A program made the position numbers and the translations under genes. 64,000 nucleotides of DNA from Mitsuaria sp. PDC51 (GTDB lineage: Bacteria; Pseudomonadota; Gammaproteobacteria; Burkholderiales; Burkholderiaceae_C): assembly GCF_900113225.1 (NCBI RefSeq), contig NZ_FOZE01000001.1:1-64000 (forward strand), in the 5' to 3' direction. Below, in pieces: positions 25,644 through 35,352 of this stretch (position 1 is its first letter; every line of letters begins with the position of its first letter). A model generated the notes under the pieces. The model was given only the letters and a program-made list of their open reading frames with translations. It searched no databases and was not told the origin of the DNA.

Positions 25644-26840
25644 ATGGCGTCCATCCACATCCCCACGCTGATGTTGGCGCTGCTGAGCGGCTTCGCGATG
25701 CTCGGCGTGCAGCTGTGGGCGGCGCAGCGCAGCCGGCTGCGCTACCTGGATCTGGCGGTGTGGACCTGGGGCTCGTGGACGCTGCTGGCCGGCTTCGCGA
25801 TGCTGACGGCCCGGCTGGTGGTGCCGGTGTGGGTGTCGGCGCTGCTGGGCAACGGCCTGATCGCGCTGGGCATCGTGTTCTACAACGAGGCCATCCATCG
25901 CCACGTGCTGGGCCGCTCGCTGCCGCGCTGGATGTGGTGGAGCGCGCCGTTGGGGGCCTGGACGCTCACGGCCTGGATGCTGACCTGGCCGCTGGCGCTG
26001 CGCACCAGTGCGATCTCGCTGGTCTTCGCACTGCTGCTGTGTCCGGCCATCCTCGTGCTGCTGGGGCCGGGCTGGCGCGGCGAGTCGTCGCTGCGCGCCG
26101 TCGGCCTGACGCTGGTCGCCGCGGCGACCAGCCTGCTGCTGCGCAGCGTGCATGCGCTGACCAATCCGGAGGAGTACCGCGACCTGATGCAGAGCAGCCT
26201 GGGCCAGGGCCTGACCTTCCTGTTCAGCTTCATCTGCCTGATCGGCGCGGGCTTCGGTTTCGTGCTCGCCAATTTCGAGCGCATCGCGCGTCGCATGGAG
26301 GAGATGGCCTCCACCGACGGCCTCACCGGCTGCCTGAACCGGATGACGGCGGATGCGCTGTTGCGGCATGAGCTGGAGCGCGGTCGACGCGAAGGCACGC
26401 CGCTGGCCTTCGTGCTGCTGGACCTGGACCACTTCAAGGACGTCAACGACTGCCACGGCCACCATGCGGGCGACGACGCGCTGCGCGCCTTCGCAGCGGA
26501 GGTGCGCGCCCGGCTGCGCGCGTCGGACGTGGTGGGGCGCTGGGGCGGGGAGGAGTTCGGGCTGATCCTGCCGGCCACCGACGGACCGGGCGCGGCGCGC
26601 CTGGTGGAACAGATCCGCGAGGCGGTGGCGACGCTGCGGCTGTGCGACGGCGAGGGCCACGACTTCGCCCTGACCGTCTCCGCCGGCATCGCGGTGGCGG
26701 CGCCGGGCGGACAACTGACCGCCGACCAGCTGTTCATGCGCGCCGACCGCGCGCTCTATCGCGCCAAGGACGGTGGCCGCAACAACGTGCAGCTGCACGA
26801 CAGCGGCTGGGAGCTCGGCATGGAGAGCCCGGCGGCCTGA
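25644..26840 (+). CDS. Membrane diguanylate cyclase
   Basis: A 398-aa protein with about six to seven hydrophobic segments (roughly 5-215), then a complete GGDEF domain (~225-390). The domain shows LTGCLNRMTADALL, the metal site LLDLDHFKDVNDCHGHHAGDDAL and the catalytic RWGGEEFGLILP, and ends with the RADRALYRAKDGGRN helix. It should make c-di-GMP from two GTP. No RxxD inhibitory site was noted ahead of GGEEF. The upstream 120 bases are intergenic. The membrane part is unassigned as a sensor. Confidence 0.9.
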   Translation: MASIHIPTLMLALLSGFAMLGVQLWAAQRSRLRYLDLAVWTWGSWTLLAGFAMLTARLVVPVWVSALLGNGLIALGIVFYNEAIHRHVLGRSLPRWMWWSAPLGAWTLTAWMLTWPLALRTSAISLVFALLLCPAILVLLGPGWRGESSLRAVGLTLVAAATSLLLRSVHALTNPEEYRDLMQSSLGQGLTFLFSFICLIGAGFGFVLANFERIARRMEEMASTDGLTGCLNRMTADALLRHELERGRREGTPLAFVLLDLDHFKDVNDCHGHHAGDDALRAFAAEVRARLRASDVVGRWGGEEFGLILPATDGPGAARLVEQIREAVATLRLCDGEGHDFALTVSAGIAVAAPGGQLTADQLFMRADRALYRAKDGGRNNVQLHDSGWELGMESPAA

Positions 26841-26843
26841 GGT

Positions 26844-27449
26844 TCAGCGGCGCTCGTACTTCCAGTTGCGGCGCTTGCCTTCCGCCATCCACGCGATGGA
26901 TTGCGCCAGGCGCTTCTCGCGGGTGCCGGCCTGCTTCGCCTCGACGATCCACTCGATGTATTCGCGCTGCTGGCTGGGCGGGAAGGCCTCGAAGGTCGCT
27001 CGCGCCGCCGCGTTGGCCTGGAGCGCCGCGCCCAGGTCGTCCGGCGTCGCCAGCGGTGGCCGGGGCGCGGCCGCCTTGGCGGGCCGGGCCTTCACGCCGT
27101 CCTCGATGAGGCGCATCGCGCGCTGCAGGATGGCCTGCTGCTCCGCCGGGGCCGGCAGGTCCTGGAGCGAGGCGACGCGGCCGAGATCGCCCATGGCGCC
27201 GTCCTTCGCATGCGCCGCGCCGACGGCCGCCGCCCCATGCCAGAAGCCGATCGAGCAATGCGCCTTGAAGGCGGCCATGCCGGTCAGGATCCGGTCGCGG
27301 TAGGTGAAGTTGGGGAAGCCCCACTTGATCGTCTCGATGACCTCGGGGCAGTGGGCATGCACGGTCGCGCGCCAGTGCCGCAGGATCTCCTGCGCGAAGG
27401 GAGCGGCGCGCGCGATGTAGGCATCGACGCGGGGATCGAGGGTGGGCAT
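26844..27449 (-). CDS. YdeI/DUF1801-type protein
   Basis: A 201-aa cytoplasmic protein. The N-terminal DUF1801 part (RVDAYIARAAPFAQEILRHW, VIETIKWGFPNFTY, MAAFKAHCSIGFWH) is followed by the YdeI/OmdA-type C-terminus (AFPPSQQREYIEWIVEAKQAGTREKRLAQ and ending NWKYE). The combination is the usual YdeI layout. Function is not established beyond stress-associated annotations. ATG 27449 gives the family N-terminus MPTLDPRVD. It is convergent with the diguanylate cyclase, with 3 bases between the genes. Confidence 0.88.
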   Translation of the reverse strand: MPTLDPRVDAYIARAAPFAQEILRHWRATVHAHCPEVIETIKWGFPNFTYRDRILTGMAAFKAHCSIGFWHGAAAVGAAHAKDGAMGDLGRVASLQDLPAPAEQQAILQRAMRLIEDGVKARPAKAAAPRPPLATPDDLGAALQANAAARATFEAFPPSQQREYIEWIVEAKQAGTREKRLAQSIAWMAEGKRRNWKYERR

Positions 27450-27508
27450 GGCGTCGCAGCCTAGCGCGTCCACGGGCGGGCGACCATCGTGGTCTATGCT
27501 CGGTCCCC

Positions 27509-28624
27509 ATGCGCGCCAAGCCCTCGAACTCCCTTCTTGCCCGCCTGCCGGCGGCCCTGCCGATCTGGACGCTGCTCGCGCCGCTGGCGGCGATCCTCGC
27601 GCTGCTGGGGCTGACGGCCGGCGGCAACTCGACGCTGGTGCTGGCGCTGGTCAGCGTCCTGCTGATCGGCGCGGTGCTCGCGGCGGTGCATCACGCCGAG
27701 GTGGTCGCGCACCGGGTAGGCGAGCCCTATGGCTCGCTGGTGCTGGCGGTCGCGGTGACCATCATCGAGGTGGCGCTGATCGTGTCGCTGATGCTCGCGG
27801 GGGGCGAGTCCACCAACACGCTGGCGCGGGACACGGTGTTCTCCGCGATCATGATCGTCTGCAACGGCGTGCTGGGCCTGTGCATCCTGGTCGGCGGCTG
27901 GAAACACCAGGAGCTGGCCTTCCGCGTCGAGGGCACGAGCCCGACGCTGGCGGTCCTGGCGGCGCTGTCGGTGCTGACGCTGGTGCTGCCGGCCTTCACG
28001 ACGAGTTCAGCGGGGCCGACCTTCACCACCGCGCAGCTGCTGTTCGCGGGCGGCGTGTCGCTGGTGCTGTACGGCGCCTTCGTGTTCGTGCAGGCGGTGC
28101 GGCACCGCGACTACTTCCTGCCGGTGGCCGGCGTCGACGACCAGGACACGCATGCCGAGCCGCCGAGCTGGCGGGTGGCCGGGCTGAGCCTGGCGCTGCT
28201 GCTGGTGTGCCTGGTGGGCGTGGTCGGCCTGGCCAAGCTGCTGGCGCCGACGATCGAGCGCGGCGTGCATGCGATCGGCGCGCCGCCGTCGCTGGTGGGC
28301 GTGATCGTGGCGATGCTGGTGCTGCTGCCGGAGACGGTCGCGGCGGTGCGCGCGGCGCTGCACAACCGGCTTCAGACCAGCTTGAACCTCGCACTGGGAT
28401 CGGGCCTGGCGAGCATCGGGCTGACGATCCCGACGGTGGCGGTGCTGTCGCCGCTGTTCCCGCATTCGCTGGTGCTGGGGCTCACGCCGCTGAGCATGGT
28501 GCTGCTGTTCCTCACCTTCATCGTCGGCGGCCTCACGCTGGGCGGCGGACGCGCCACGGTGCTGCAAGGCGCCGTGCACATGGTAGTGTTCGTCGTGTTC
28601 CTGTTCCTGGCGGTCGTGCCCTGA
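27509..28624 (+). CDS. chaA: Ca2+(Na+)/H+ antiporter, ChaA type
   Basis: A 371-aa inner membrane cation/proton antiporter (CaCA superfamily) with 11 or so hydrophobic segments. The two inverted alpha-repeats are visible, each with a membrane glutamate: AVTIIEVALIVSLMLAGG (~75-95) and AMLVLLPETVAAVRAALHN (~270-290). It would expel Ca2+ or Na+/K+. It is followed after ~25 bases by a good terminator hairpin. It stands as a single-gene unit. Confidence 0.9.
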   Translation: MRAKPSNSLLARLPAALPIWTLLAPLAAILALLGLTAGGNSTLVLALVSVLLIGAVLAAVHHAEVVAHRVGEPYGSLVLAVAVTIIEVALIVSLMLAGGESTNTLARDTVFSAIMIVCNGVLGLCILVGGWKHQELAFRVEGTSPTLAVLAALSVLTLVLPAFTTSSAGPTFTTAQLLFAGGVSLVLYGAFVFVQAVRHRDYFLPVAGVDDQDTHAEPPSWRVAGLSLALLLVCLVGVVGLAKLLAPTIERGVHAIGAPPSLVGVIVAMLVLLPETVAAVRAALHNRLQTSLNLALGSGLASIGLTIPTVAVLSPLFPHSLVLGLTPLSMVLLFLTFIVGGLTLGGGRATVLQGAVHMVVFVVFLFLAVVP

Positions 28625-28647
28625 TCGGGCGCGCGCCGCTGCCATCA

Positions 28648-28671
28648 GAAGGCCGCCATCGGGCGGCCTTC
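28648..28671 (+). terminator. Terminator-like hairpin after chaA
   Basis: A perfect 10-bp stem GAAGGCCGCC / GGCGGCCTTC with a 4-base ATCG loop. The T-run after it is weak (TTCGTGCATTCT). It separates chaA from the toxin-antitoxin-like module. Confidence 0.75.
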
Positions 28672-28749
28672 GTGCATTCTGGCGCGCCGCGCAGCTTCTT
28701 GACCAAATCGGTGGCCGGGGATGCCCGGCAGCTTGCTTCGCGTGCGCAG

Positions 28750-28779
28750 CTCACAACAATACGAGGAATTTCGTACACT
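28750..28779 (+). promoter_or_regulatory. Promoter and palindromic operator of the toxin-antitoxin-like pair
   Basis: CTCACA (28750-28755) and TACACT (28774-28779) are 18 bases apart and resemble sigma-70 boxes. The inverted repeat TACGA-N6-TCGTA (28760-28775) fills the spacer and touches the -10 box, the placement of an autorepression operator. A start of transcription near 28786 leaves ~30 bases before the GTG at 28818, which has GAAGGGA at good distance. Confidence 0.5.
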
Positions 28780-28817
28780 GCGAGTCTGACGTGGGCGGGC
28801 CGAAGGGATTTCGAGCT

Positions 28818-29087
28818 GTGAAGCAGGCGGTCGTGCAGGCGCTTCTCGATGGCGACTATCAGCACGAGTCGCGCAACGACATTCGGGAGAAGAACCTGTT
28901 GTCGATCGGTGCCGTGTCGCCGACGTTCGTCGCAGGGCTCGTGAGGGCGAGCCGGGGCACCGACTACGAGTGTTCCCCGCTGCATCGCAAGCATCAGATC
29001 GATTGCCACTTGATCAGGACACGAGGCTGGTACGTCAAGTTCTACTTTCTGGAGCCTGGCACCGTGTTCATCAGCGTTCACCAGTGA
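28818..29087 (+). CDS. Putative MqsR-like / RelE-fold toxin
   Basis: An 89-aa protein. It begins with a helix (KQAVVQALLDGDYQHESR). The middle has two helical turns and the C-terminus has alternating strands with the segment CSPLHRKHQIDCHL, then WYVKFYFLEPGTVFISVHQ. Size, the helix-then-sheet order and the final strands resemble MqsR and other RelE/BECR-fold mRNA interferases; His and Arg residues (H19, R21, H55, R56, H58) could be catalytic. A clear family match is not possible by eye. GTG 28818 is chosen over GTG 28791 for its ribosome site. It is followed 7 bases later by a Zn-finger partner gene, the toxin-first order of mqsRA. Local GC is lower than in the surroundings. Confidence 0.6.
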   Translation: MKQAVVQALLDGDYQHESRNDIREKNLLSIGAVSPTFVAGLVRASRGTDYECSPLHRKHQIDCHLIRTRGWYVKFYFLEPGTVFISVHQ

Positions 29088-29094
29088 GAAGGAA

Positions 29095-29709
29095 ATGAAG
29101 ATCTTTCATGACGGCGACCATGGCAAAGCGCTTTGCGCGGATTGCGACGACGTGGTCAGGACCACCTACCGGCGACGCGACGTTCCCTTCAGCGACGGCA
29201 ACGGCATGGCACGGAACATCCTGGTTGGCGTCTGCGATCGATGCGGCGCGACCGTTGCCATTCCGGCGCAGTCGACGCCGGCCATCTCGAAGGCCCGCAA
29301 GGCGGCCATGCGCCCCATCGAGGCCAGCCTGCCGGCCATCTACCTCGACGTGCTGGACCATGCCGTTCAACGGATCGACGGCCAGGCATCGACCGATTTC
29401 AGAAGGGCGCTGCTGACCTACTTCGTGCACAAGACGGCGATGGATGCTCGAGCCGCAGTGGTGCTTCGCTTGTCGCATCGGAGGGCGATCGAACGCTTTC
29501 CCGAAGAGCGTGGCGCTGCCCGCCGCCGCATTTCGATGAAGGTGCCCCAGCGCGTCACGGAGGACTTCCGGAAGCTGGAAGCGTCGTCCGAGCTGAACAC
29601 GACGGAGCTACTGAAGTCGGTGGTCTTCCTGATTCACAAGCAGGTCCTCGAGCAGCCAAAACCCCGATTGATCGGAGAGCTGCAAGCTCTCTCGGCCATC
29701 TGGGCCTGA
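29095..29709 (+). CDS. Putative antitoxin: MqsA-like Zn-ribbon plus duplicated ribbon-helix-helix-like repeats
   Basis: A 204-aa protein. Residues 14-50 hold a CxxC...CxxC zinc site (Cys14, 17, 47, 50) with the stretch RRRDVPFSDGNGMARNILVG between, like the MqsA zinc domain. The C-terminus (~144-185) reads RISMKVPQRVTEDFRKLEAS then LNTTELLKSVVFLIHKQ, the strand-helix-helix order of ribbon-helix-helix DNA-binding domains. A related segment at ~76-117 (LPAIYLDVLDHAVQRID...STDFRRALLTYFVHKTAM) looks like a first copy. MqsA itself ends in a Xre-type HTH, so this would be a different fusion. The ATG has AGAAGGAA ahead of it. Toxin neutralisation and autorepression are inferred from order and operator. 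Confidence 0.6.
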   Translation: MKIFHDGDHGKALCADCDDVVRTTYRRRDVPFSDGNGMARNILVGVCDRCGATVAIPAQSTPAISKARKAAMRPIEASLPAIYLDVLDHAVQRIDGQASTDFRRALLTYFVHKTAMDARAAVVLRLSHRRAIERFPEERGAARRRISMKVPQRVTEDFRKLEASSELNTTELLKSVVFLIHKQVLEQPKPRLIGELQALSAIWA

Positions 29710-29726
29710 CGCGCTGCCCCAGCCTC

Positions 29727-31277
29727 CTACGCCGCCAGCCTGAACGCGCTCACCAGCGCGTTCAGCTGCTCCGCCTGCGAGCGCAGGCTGCCCGCCGCGG
29801 CGGCGGATTCCTCGACGAGGGCGGCGTTCTGCTGCGTCATCTCGTCCAGCCGCTGCACGGCGACGTTGACCTGGCCGATGCCATCCTTCTGCTCGGCGGC
29901 CGCCGTGGCGATCTCGCCGACGATATCTGCCACGCGGCGCACGCCTTGCACGATCTCGCCCATCGTCGTGCCGGCGTCCTGCACCAGCCGCGTGCCGGCG
30001 TCCACGCGCGAGACGCTCTCGCCGATCAGCGCCTTGATCTCCTTGGCCGCGCCGGCCGAGCGCTGCGCCAGCGCCCGCACCTCGCCGGCCACCACCGCGA
30101 AGCCGCGTCCCTGCTCGCCCGCCCGCGCCGCCTCCACGGCCGCGTTCAAGGCCAGGATGTTGGTCTGGAAGGCGATGCCGTCAATGACGCCGATGATGTC
30201 GTTGATGCGCCGCGAGCTCGACTCGATCTGCTGCATCACCTCGACCACCTCGCTCACCACGTCGCCGCCCTTGGAGGCCGACTCGCGCGTCGCGCTCACC
30301 AGCGCGTTGGCCTGCTGGGCCGAGCTCGCCGTGTGCGCCACCGTGCCGGTCAGCTCCTCCATCGACGAGGCCGTCTGCTGCAGGTTGGAGGCCGTCGCCT
30401 CGGTGCGCGCCGACAGGTCCTGGTTGCCGGTCGCGATCTCCTGCGTCGCGACGTTGATGGTCTCGGTGCCGTCGCGGACCTGCCGCACCATGCGCCGCAG
30501 CGCGTCCTGCATCGCGCTCAGCTCGCGCAGCAGCACGCCGATCTCGTCGCTGCGATCGACGACGATGTCCTGGCTCAGGTCGCCGCTGGCGATGGTCTGC
30601 GCCACCGCGCCGGCGCGCACCATCGGCGCCCGCACCGACTGCGTGATCCGCCACGCGATGAAGACGCCCAGCACCACCGCCAGGCCGGTCAGTGCCAGCA
30701 TCAGCGTCGCCGCCTGCGAGGCCTGCTCGCGCTGGCGCGCGGCGTAGGCGTCGGTGTCCTCGGAGATGAGCGCCACGAGCTTCTCGACCGATGCGAGGTA
30801 ACTGGTCGCCGCCGGGATCAGGGTCTGGTCGACCTGCCGGCCGCCCGCCGCCGGGTCGGCCTTGATCGCGGCCATCACGCCCTTGCGGATGTCGACGTAG
30901 CGCTGGCGCTCGGCGGCGATGACCGGCAGCTGCGCCTTCTGCTCCGGGTCGTCGATGGCCTTCTCCAGGTCGGCCTGGAGCTGGTTGATGCGCTCGGTGG
31001 TGCGCGTCATCTCGCCGGAGAGGAATGCGGTCAGCCCGTCGTGCCCGCCGGACTTGGCGATCGCCATCACGCGGTTCAGGTTGAGCTCGGTCGCGGCGCG
31101 CCAGTTCGTGGCCATCAGCCGGCGCTGCTCTAGCACGTGCAGGCCGTCGCTCAGGCGCACCATCTCGCGCAGCTTCATCACCCCCACGCCGGTCATCAGG
31201 GCCGCCATCGCGAGCACCGCCGCGAAGCCGACCTGGAGCAGGGTGGTGATCTTCATCCGGTTCAGCGTCTGCAGCAT
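29727..31277 (-). CDS. Methyl-accepting chemotaxis protein
   Basis: A 516-aa chemoreceptor: transmembrane helix 1 (~8-33), a four-helix-bundle periplasmic sensor (~34-190), helix 2 (~192-212, [18 protein letters not shown]), HAMP (~213-265) and the signalling domain with the hairpin tip containing [40 protein letters not shown] (only key residues given: [13 protein letters not shown]). Methylation-helix glutamates/glutamines are present. It lacks a C-terminal CheR-tethering pentapeptide (ends AFRLAA), unlike the receptor at 54275. ATG 31277 has GGGAG upstream. The ligand is unknown. Confidence 0.92.
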   Translation of the reverse strand: MLQTLNRMKITTLLQVGFAAVLAMAALMTGVGVMKLREMVRLSDGLHVLEQRRLMATNWRAATELNLNRVMAIAKSGGHDGLTAFLSGEMTRTTERINQLQADLEKAIDDPEQKAQLPVIAAERQRYVDIRKGVMAAIKADPAAGGRQVDQTLIPAATSYLASVEKLVALISEDTDAYAARQREQASQAATLMLALTGLAVVLGVFIAWRITQSVRAPMVRAGAVAQTIASGDLSQDIVVDRSDEIGVLLRELSAMQDALRRMVRQVRDGTETINVATQEIATGNQDLSARTEATASNLQQTASSMEELTGTVAHTASSAQQANALVSATRESASKGGDVVSEVVEVMQQIESSSRRINDIIGVIDGIAFQTNILALNAAVEAARAGEQGRGFAVVAGEVRALAQRSAGAAKEIKALIGESVSRVDAGTRLVQDAGTTMGEIVQGVRRVADIVGEIATAAAEQKDGIGQVNVAVQRLDEMTQQNAALVEESAAAAGSLRSQAEQLNALVSAFRLAA

Positions 31278-31405
31278 GGCGGACTCCCGTCGACGTGGGT
31301 GCGATCGATTATGGGAGTGCCTCCTGGACACGGCAAGGCGGCGCGCGGCCGCCCCCCCGCGCTTGGAGGTGCGCGGGGCCGGGTCGTGCCAGAGGCCGGC
31401 CGTCG

Positions 31406-31762
31406 TCAGCCGAGGTAGAAGAAGGTCACCTTGCAGCCGCTGTTGATGCCGTAGATCCGGATCGGCGTGCCGGTGGTCTTGGCGGCAATCAACGCAGCGT
31501 AGACCGCCTTGACATTGGCCTGCCGCGCCGCGTTGTCGCTCTGGTTGCCCGCGTAGGTGAGCCAGGTGCCACTGCCGCAGTTGCCGGCGTTGCCTTCGAC
31601 GGCGAACAGGATGCGGTCCGGCATGTAGGTGACCTCCATCGCGGTCACCTTGGTGCCGATCACCGACCAGTCGTAGCCCGGGTCGCCCTGTGCCCGGCCG
31701 ACGGGCAGCAAGCCCAACGTCAATGCGGCGGCGGCGCCGCAGGTGCGTATGAATCCGATCAT
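31406..31762 (-). CDS. Small secreted protein, unknown function
   Basis: A 118-aa protein with an N-terminal signal peptide (hydrophobic 9-22, [16 protein letters not shown], cleavage probably after RAQ). The mature part has two cysteines ([10 protein letters not shown] and [11 protein letters not shown]) likely forming a disulfide. The end, [20 protein letters not shown], has a recognisable beta pattern shared with similar small secreted proteins of beta/gammaproteobacteria. It lies between the chemoreceptor and icmF. Function unknown. Confidence 0.75.
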   Translation of the reverse strand: MIGFIRTCGAAAALTLGLLPVGRAQGDPGYDWSVIGTKVTAMEVTYMPDRILFAVEGNAGNCGSGTWLTYAGNQSDNAARQANVKAVYAALIAAKTTGTPIRIYGINSGCKVTFFYLG

Positions 31763-31863
31763 GGTGTCCTCCCTCTAGACGCGCTATCCGGTGCGCCGCG
31801 GTCGCGACGCCGACCCGGCGGCGGGCGCAAGGATAACCAGACCGCGCGATGGGCGTTACGGGC

Positions 31864-34800
31864 TCACATGCTGCGCCGGTACTGCCCGCCGACCTCGAAC
31901 AGCGCCGCCGTGATCTGCCCCAGCGAGCAGACCCGCACCGCGTCCATCAGCACCTCGAAGACGTTGCCGTTGTCGATCACCGCCTGCTGCAGCCGCTTGA
32001 GCATCGCCGGCGACTCGGCCGCGTGGCGCGCATGGAACTCGCCCAGGCGCGTCAGCTGGCTTTGCTTCTCGTCCTCGGTCGAGCGCGCCAGCTCGATGTG
32101 CTCCGGCACCGGGTCGCCATGCGGGTTGCGGAAGGTGTTGACGCCGATGATCGGGTACTCGCCGGTGTGCTTGAGCATCTCGTAGTGCAGCGACTCCTCC
32201 TGGATCTTGCTGCGCTGGTAACCCGTCTCCATCGCGCCCAGCACGCCGCCGCGCTCGGCGATGCGCTCGAACTCGGTCAGCACCGCCTCCTCGACCAGCT
32301 CGGTCAGCTCGTCGATGATGAAGGCGCCCTGGCTCGGGTTCTCGTTCCTGGCCAGGCCCCACTCGCGGTTGATGATCAGCTGGATCGCCATCGCGCGGCG
32401 CACCGACTCCTCGGTCGGCGTGGTGATCGCCTCGTCGTAGGCGTTGGTGTGCAGCGAGTTGCAGTTGTCGTAGATCGCGATCAGCGCCTGCAGCGTGGTG
32501 CGGATGTCGTTGAACGCGATCTCCTGCGCATGCAGCGAGCGGCCCGAGGTCTGGATGTGGTACTTCAGCTTCTGGCTGCGCTCGTTGGCGCCGTACTTGT
32601 CGCGCATCGCCACCGCCCAGATGCGGCGCGCGACGCGGCCCAGCACGGTGTACTCCGGGTCCATGCCGTTGCTGAAGAAGAAGCTCAGGTTGGGCGCGAA
32701 GTCGTCGATGTGCATGCCCCGCGCCAGATAGGCCTCCACGAAGGTGAAGCCGTTGGACAGCGTGAACGCGAGCTGCGAGATCGGGTTCGCGCCCGCCTCG
32801 GCGATGTGGTAACCGCTGATCGACACCGAATAGAAGTTGCGCACGTCATGGTTGACGAAGTACTGCGCGATGTCGCCCATCACCTTGAGCGAGAACTCGG
32901 TCGAGAAGATGCAGGTGTTCTGGCCCTGGTCCTCCTTGAGGATGTCGGCCTGCACCGTGCCGCGCACGTTGGCTAGCACCCAGGCGCGGATCTTGGCGGC
33001 CTCGTCGGCGGTGGGCTCGCGGCCGTTGTCGGCCTTGAACTTCGCCAGCTGCTGGTCGATGGCGGTGTTCATGAACATCGCCAGGATCGACGGCGCCGGG
33101 CCGTTGATCGTCATCGACACCGAGGTCGTCGGGTTGCACAGGTCGAAGCCGTCGTACAGGACCTTCATGTCGTCCAGCGTCGCGATGCTGACGCCGGAGT
33201 TGCCGACCTTGCCGTAGATGTCGGGCCGCGGCGCGGGATCGGCGCCGTAGAGCGTGACCGAGTCGAAGGCCGTCGACAGCCGCTTGGCCGGCATCCCTTC
33301 GGAGACCAGCTTGAAGCGGCGGTTGGTGCGGAAGGCGTCGCCCTCGCCGGCGAACATGCGGGTCGGGTCCTCGCCCTCGCGCTTGAACGCGAACACGCCG
33401 GCCGTGTAGGGGAAGCTGCCCGGCACGTTCTCCAGCATCAGCCACTTGAGCAGTTCGCCCTGGTCCTCGTACGGCGGCAGCACGACCTTGCGGATCTTGG
33501 TGCCCGAGAGCGACGTCGACACCAGCGCGGTACGGATCTCCTTGTCGCGGATCTTCACGACGTACTCGTCGCCGGCGTAGGCCTTCTGCATGTCGGGCCA
33601 CTGCGCCAGCAGTTGGCGCGCGTCGGCGTCGAGCTTGGCCTGCCGCGAGGCGGCCAGCGCTTCGAGCGCTTCGAGCGCCGCAACGTTCGCTTGCCCATCG
33701 GACTGCCCCAGCATCGCGGCGCTGGCGCTGAGCTGCTGGATCTCGCGCGCGAGCCGCGCCTGCGCGCGGGCGCGCTTCTTGTAGGCGCGGACGGTGTCGC
33801 TGATCTCGGCCAGGTAACGCGCGCGCGCCGGCGGCACGATCGGCGTCTGGTGCGTGCTGAAGCGTGTCGCGGCGATCGGCAGGCGGCCGTCGCGCAGGCC
33901 CAGGCCGAGTTCCGCCAGGCGCGGCTTGAGCGCCTGGTACAGCGCGGTGACGCCGTCGTCGTTGAAGCGGCTGGCCATCGTGCCGAAGACGGGCATGTCC
34001 TCGGCCTTCTTCCCCCACGCCTCCTTGTTGCGCTGCACCTGCTTGGCGACGTCGCGCCAGGCATCGGCCGCGCCCTTGCGGTCGAACTTGTTGATCGCCA
34101 CGAACTCGGCGAAGTCCAGCATGTCGATCTTCTCGAGCTGGCTGGCGGCGCCGAATTCCGGCGTCATCACGTACATCGGCACGTCCACGTGCGGCACGAT
34201 GGCCGCGTCGCCCTGGCCGATGCCGGAGGTCTCGACGATGACGAGGTCGAAGCCCGCCACCTTCGCCGCGGCGATCACGTCGGGCAGCGCCTGCGAGATC
34301 TCGGAGCCGAAGTCACGCGTGGCCAGCGAGCGCATGTACACGCGCGGTCCGGCGGCCCAGGGCGCGATGGCGTTCATGCGGATGCGGTCGCCGAGCAGCG
34401 CGCCGCCGCTCTTGCGGCGCGACGGGTCGATCGAGATGACAGCGATGCGCAGCGCGTCGTCCTGGTCCAGGCGGAGGCGCCGGATCAGTTCATCCGTCAG
34501 CGAGGACTTGCCGGCGCCGCCGGTGCCGGTGATGCCGAGCACGGGGATGCGCAGGTCGCGGGCCGCGTCGCGCAGCGACTGCGTGAACGCGGCGTCGGCG
34601 CGGCCGTTCTCCAGCGCGGTGATCGCCTGCGCGAGCGCGCGCCAGGCGGCTTCGGAATGGCCCTGCAGCGCGGCGATCTCGCCGGGCGCGGCGGCGCTGA
34701 GGTCCTGGTCGCAGCGCATGACCATCTCGCCGATCATGCCCTGCAGGCCCATGCGCTGGCCGTCCTCGGGGCTGAAGATGCGCACGCCCTGGTCGGCCAG

Positions 34801-35157
34801 GTCGCGGATCTCGGCCGGCACGATCACGCCGCCGCCGCCGCCGAAGACCTGGATCCTGTCGCCGCCGCGCTGGCGCAGCAGCTCGACCATGTACTTGAAG
34901 TATTCGACGTGGCCGCCCTGGTAGGAGCTGACCGCGATGCCCTGCGCGTCTTCCTGCAGCGCGGCGGTCACGACCTCGTCGACCGAGCGGTTGTGGCCCA
35001 GGTGGATGACCTCCGCGCCCATGCTCTGCAGGATGCGCCGCATGATGTTGATCGCCGCGTCATGGCCGTCGAAGAGGCTCGCGGCGGTCACGAAACGGAC
35101 CTTCTGGGTGGGGCGGTACTCGGCCAGGGCCTTGTACTCGGCGGACATCTCGGTCAT
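31864..35157 (-). CDS. icmF: Fused isobutyryl-CoA mutase IcmF
   Basis: A 1097-aa adenosylcobalamin mutase that interconverts isobutyryl-CoA and butyryl-CoA, with related 2-methyl acyl-CoA substrates. Domain order matches IcmF. The N-terminal B12-binding domain (~20-140) shows [17 protein letters not shown] with the DxH cobalt ligand. The central MeaB/ArgK-type G-protein chaperone has the P-loop GTGGAGKSS near 200-210. The C-terminal mutase domain (~560-1097) contains the TIM-barrel segments [26 protein letters not shown] and [14 protein letters not shown]. Length is typical (~1090). ATG 35157 follows CGGAGAC. An upstream palindrome suggests a regulator of branched-chain/acyl-CoA metabolism. 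Confidence 0.95.
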   Translation of the reverse strand: MTEMSAEYKALAEYRPTQKVRFVTAASLFDGHDAAINIMRRILQSMGAEVIHLGHNRSVDEVVTAALQEDAQGIAVSSYQGGHVEYFKYMVELLRQRGGDRIQVFGGGGGVIVPAEIRDLADQGVRIFSPEDGQRMGLQGMIGEMVMRCDQDLSAAAPGEIAALQGHSEAAWRALAQAITALENGRADAAFTQSLRDAARDLRIPVLGITGTGGAGKSSLTDELIRRLRLDQDDALRIAVISIDPSRRKSGGALLGDRIRMNAIAPWAAGPRVYMRSLATRDFGSEISQALPDVIAAAKVAGFDLVIVETSGIGQGDAAIVPHVDVPMYVMTPEFGAASQLEKIDMLDFAEFVAINKFDRKGAADAWRDVAKQVQRNKEAWGKKAEDMPVFGTMASRFNDDGVTALYQALKPRLAELGLGLRDGRLPIAATRFSTHQTPIVPPARARYLAEISDTVRAYKKRARAQARLAREIQQLSASAAMLGQSDGQANVAALEALEALAASRQAKLDADARQLLAQWPDMQKAYAGDEYVVKIRDKEIRTALVSTSLSGTKIRKVVLPPYEDQGELLKWLMLENVPGSFPYTAGVFAFKREGEDPTRMFAGEGDAFRTNRRFKLVSEGMPAKRLSTAFDSVTLYGADPAPRPDIYGKVGNSGVSIATLDDMKVLYDGFDLCNPTTSVSMTINGPAPSILAMFMNTAIDQQLAKFKADNGREPTADEAAKIRAWVLANVRGTVQADILKEDQGQNTCIFSTEFSLKVMGDIAQYFVNHDVRNFYSVSISGYHIAEAGANPISQLAFTLSNGFTFVEAYLARGMHIDDFAPNLSFFFSNGMDPEYTVLGRVARRIWAVAMRDKYGANERSQKLKYHIQTSGRSLHAQEIAFNDIRTTLQALIAIYDNCNSLHTNAYDEAITTPTEESVRRAMAIQLIINREWGLARNENPSQGAFIIDELTELVEEAVLTEFERIAERGGVLGAMETGYQRSKIQEESLHYEMLKHTGEYPIIGVNTFRNPHGDPVPEHIELARSTEDEKQSQLTRLGEFHARHAAESPAMLKRLQQAVIDNGNVFEVLMDAVRVCSLGQITAALFEVGGQYRRSM

Positions 35158-35278
35158 GCGTGTGTCTCCGGCTGGGGGGCGCGGTCGCCTGCGGACGGCG
35201 AGGGTGGTCCCGCCGCGGCGCCTGTCGTGGGTCGATCCCTTCTGGGGACCGACCATGGGCGCCGATTCTAGGTGCCGG

Positions 35279-35300
35279 TTGACGTTTACGTAAACGTGAG
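35279..35300. promoter_or_regulatory. Palindromic operator upstream of icmF
   Basis: ACGTTTACGTAAACGT (35282-35297) is a perfect 16-bp palindrome preceded by TTG, ~120 bases ahead of icmF. It resembles the TTTACGTAAAC-type site described for MerR-family LiuR regulators of branched-chain amino acid and acyl-CoA catabolism in proteobacteria (from memory). That would fit a mutase acting on isobutyryl-CoA. Confidence 0.6.
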
Positions 35301-35352
35301 AAGCCCGCGCTTGTCGAGGCGCGAAGGGCGGGTAATCCCTAGGGCGAGGGGG

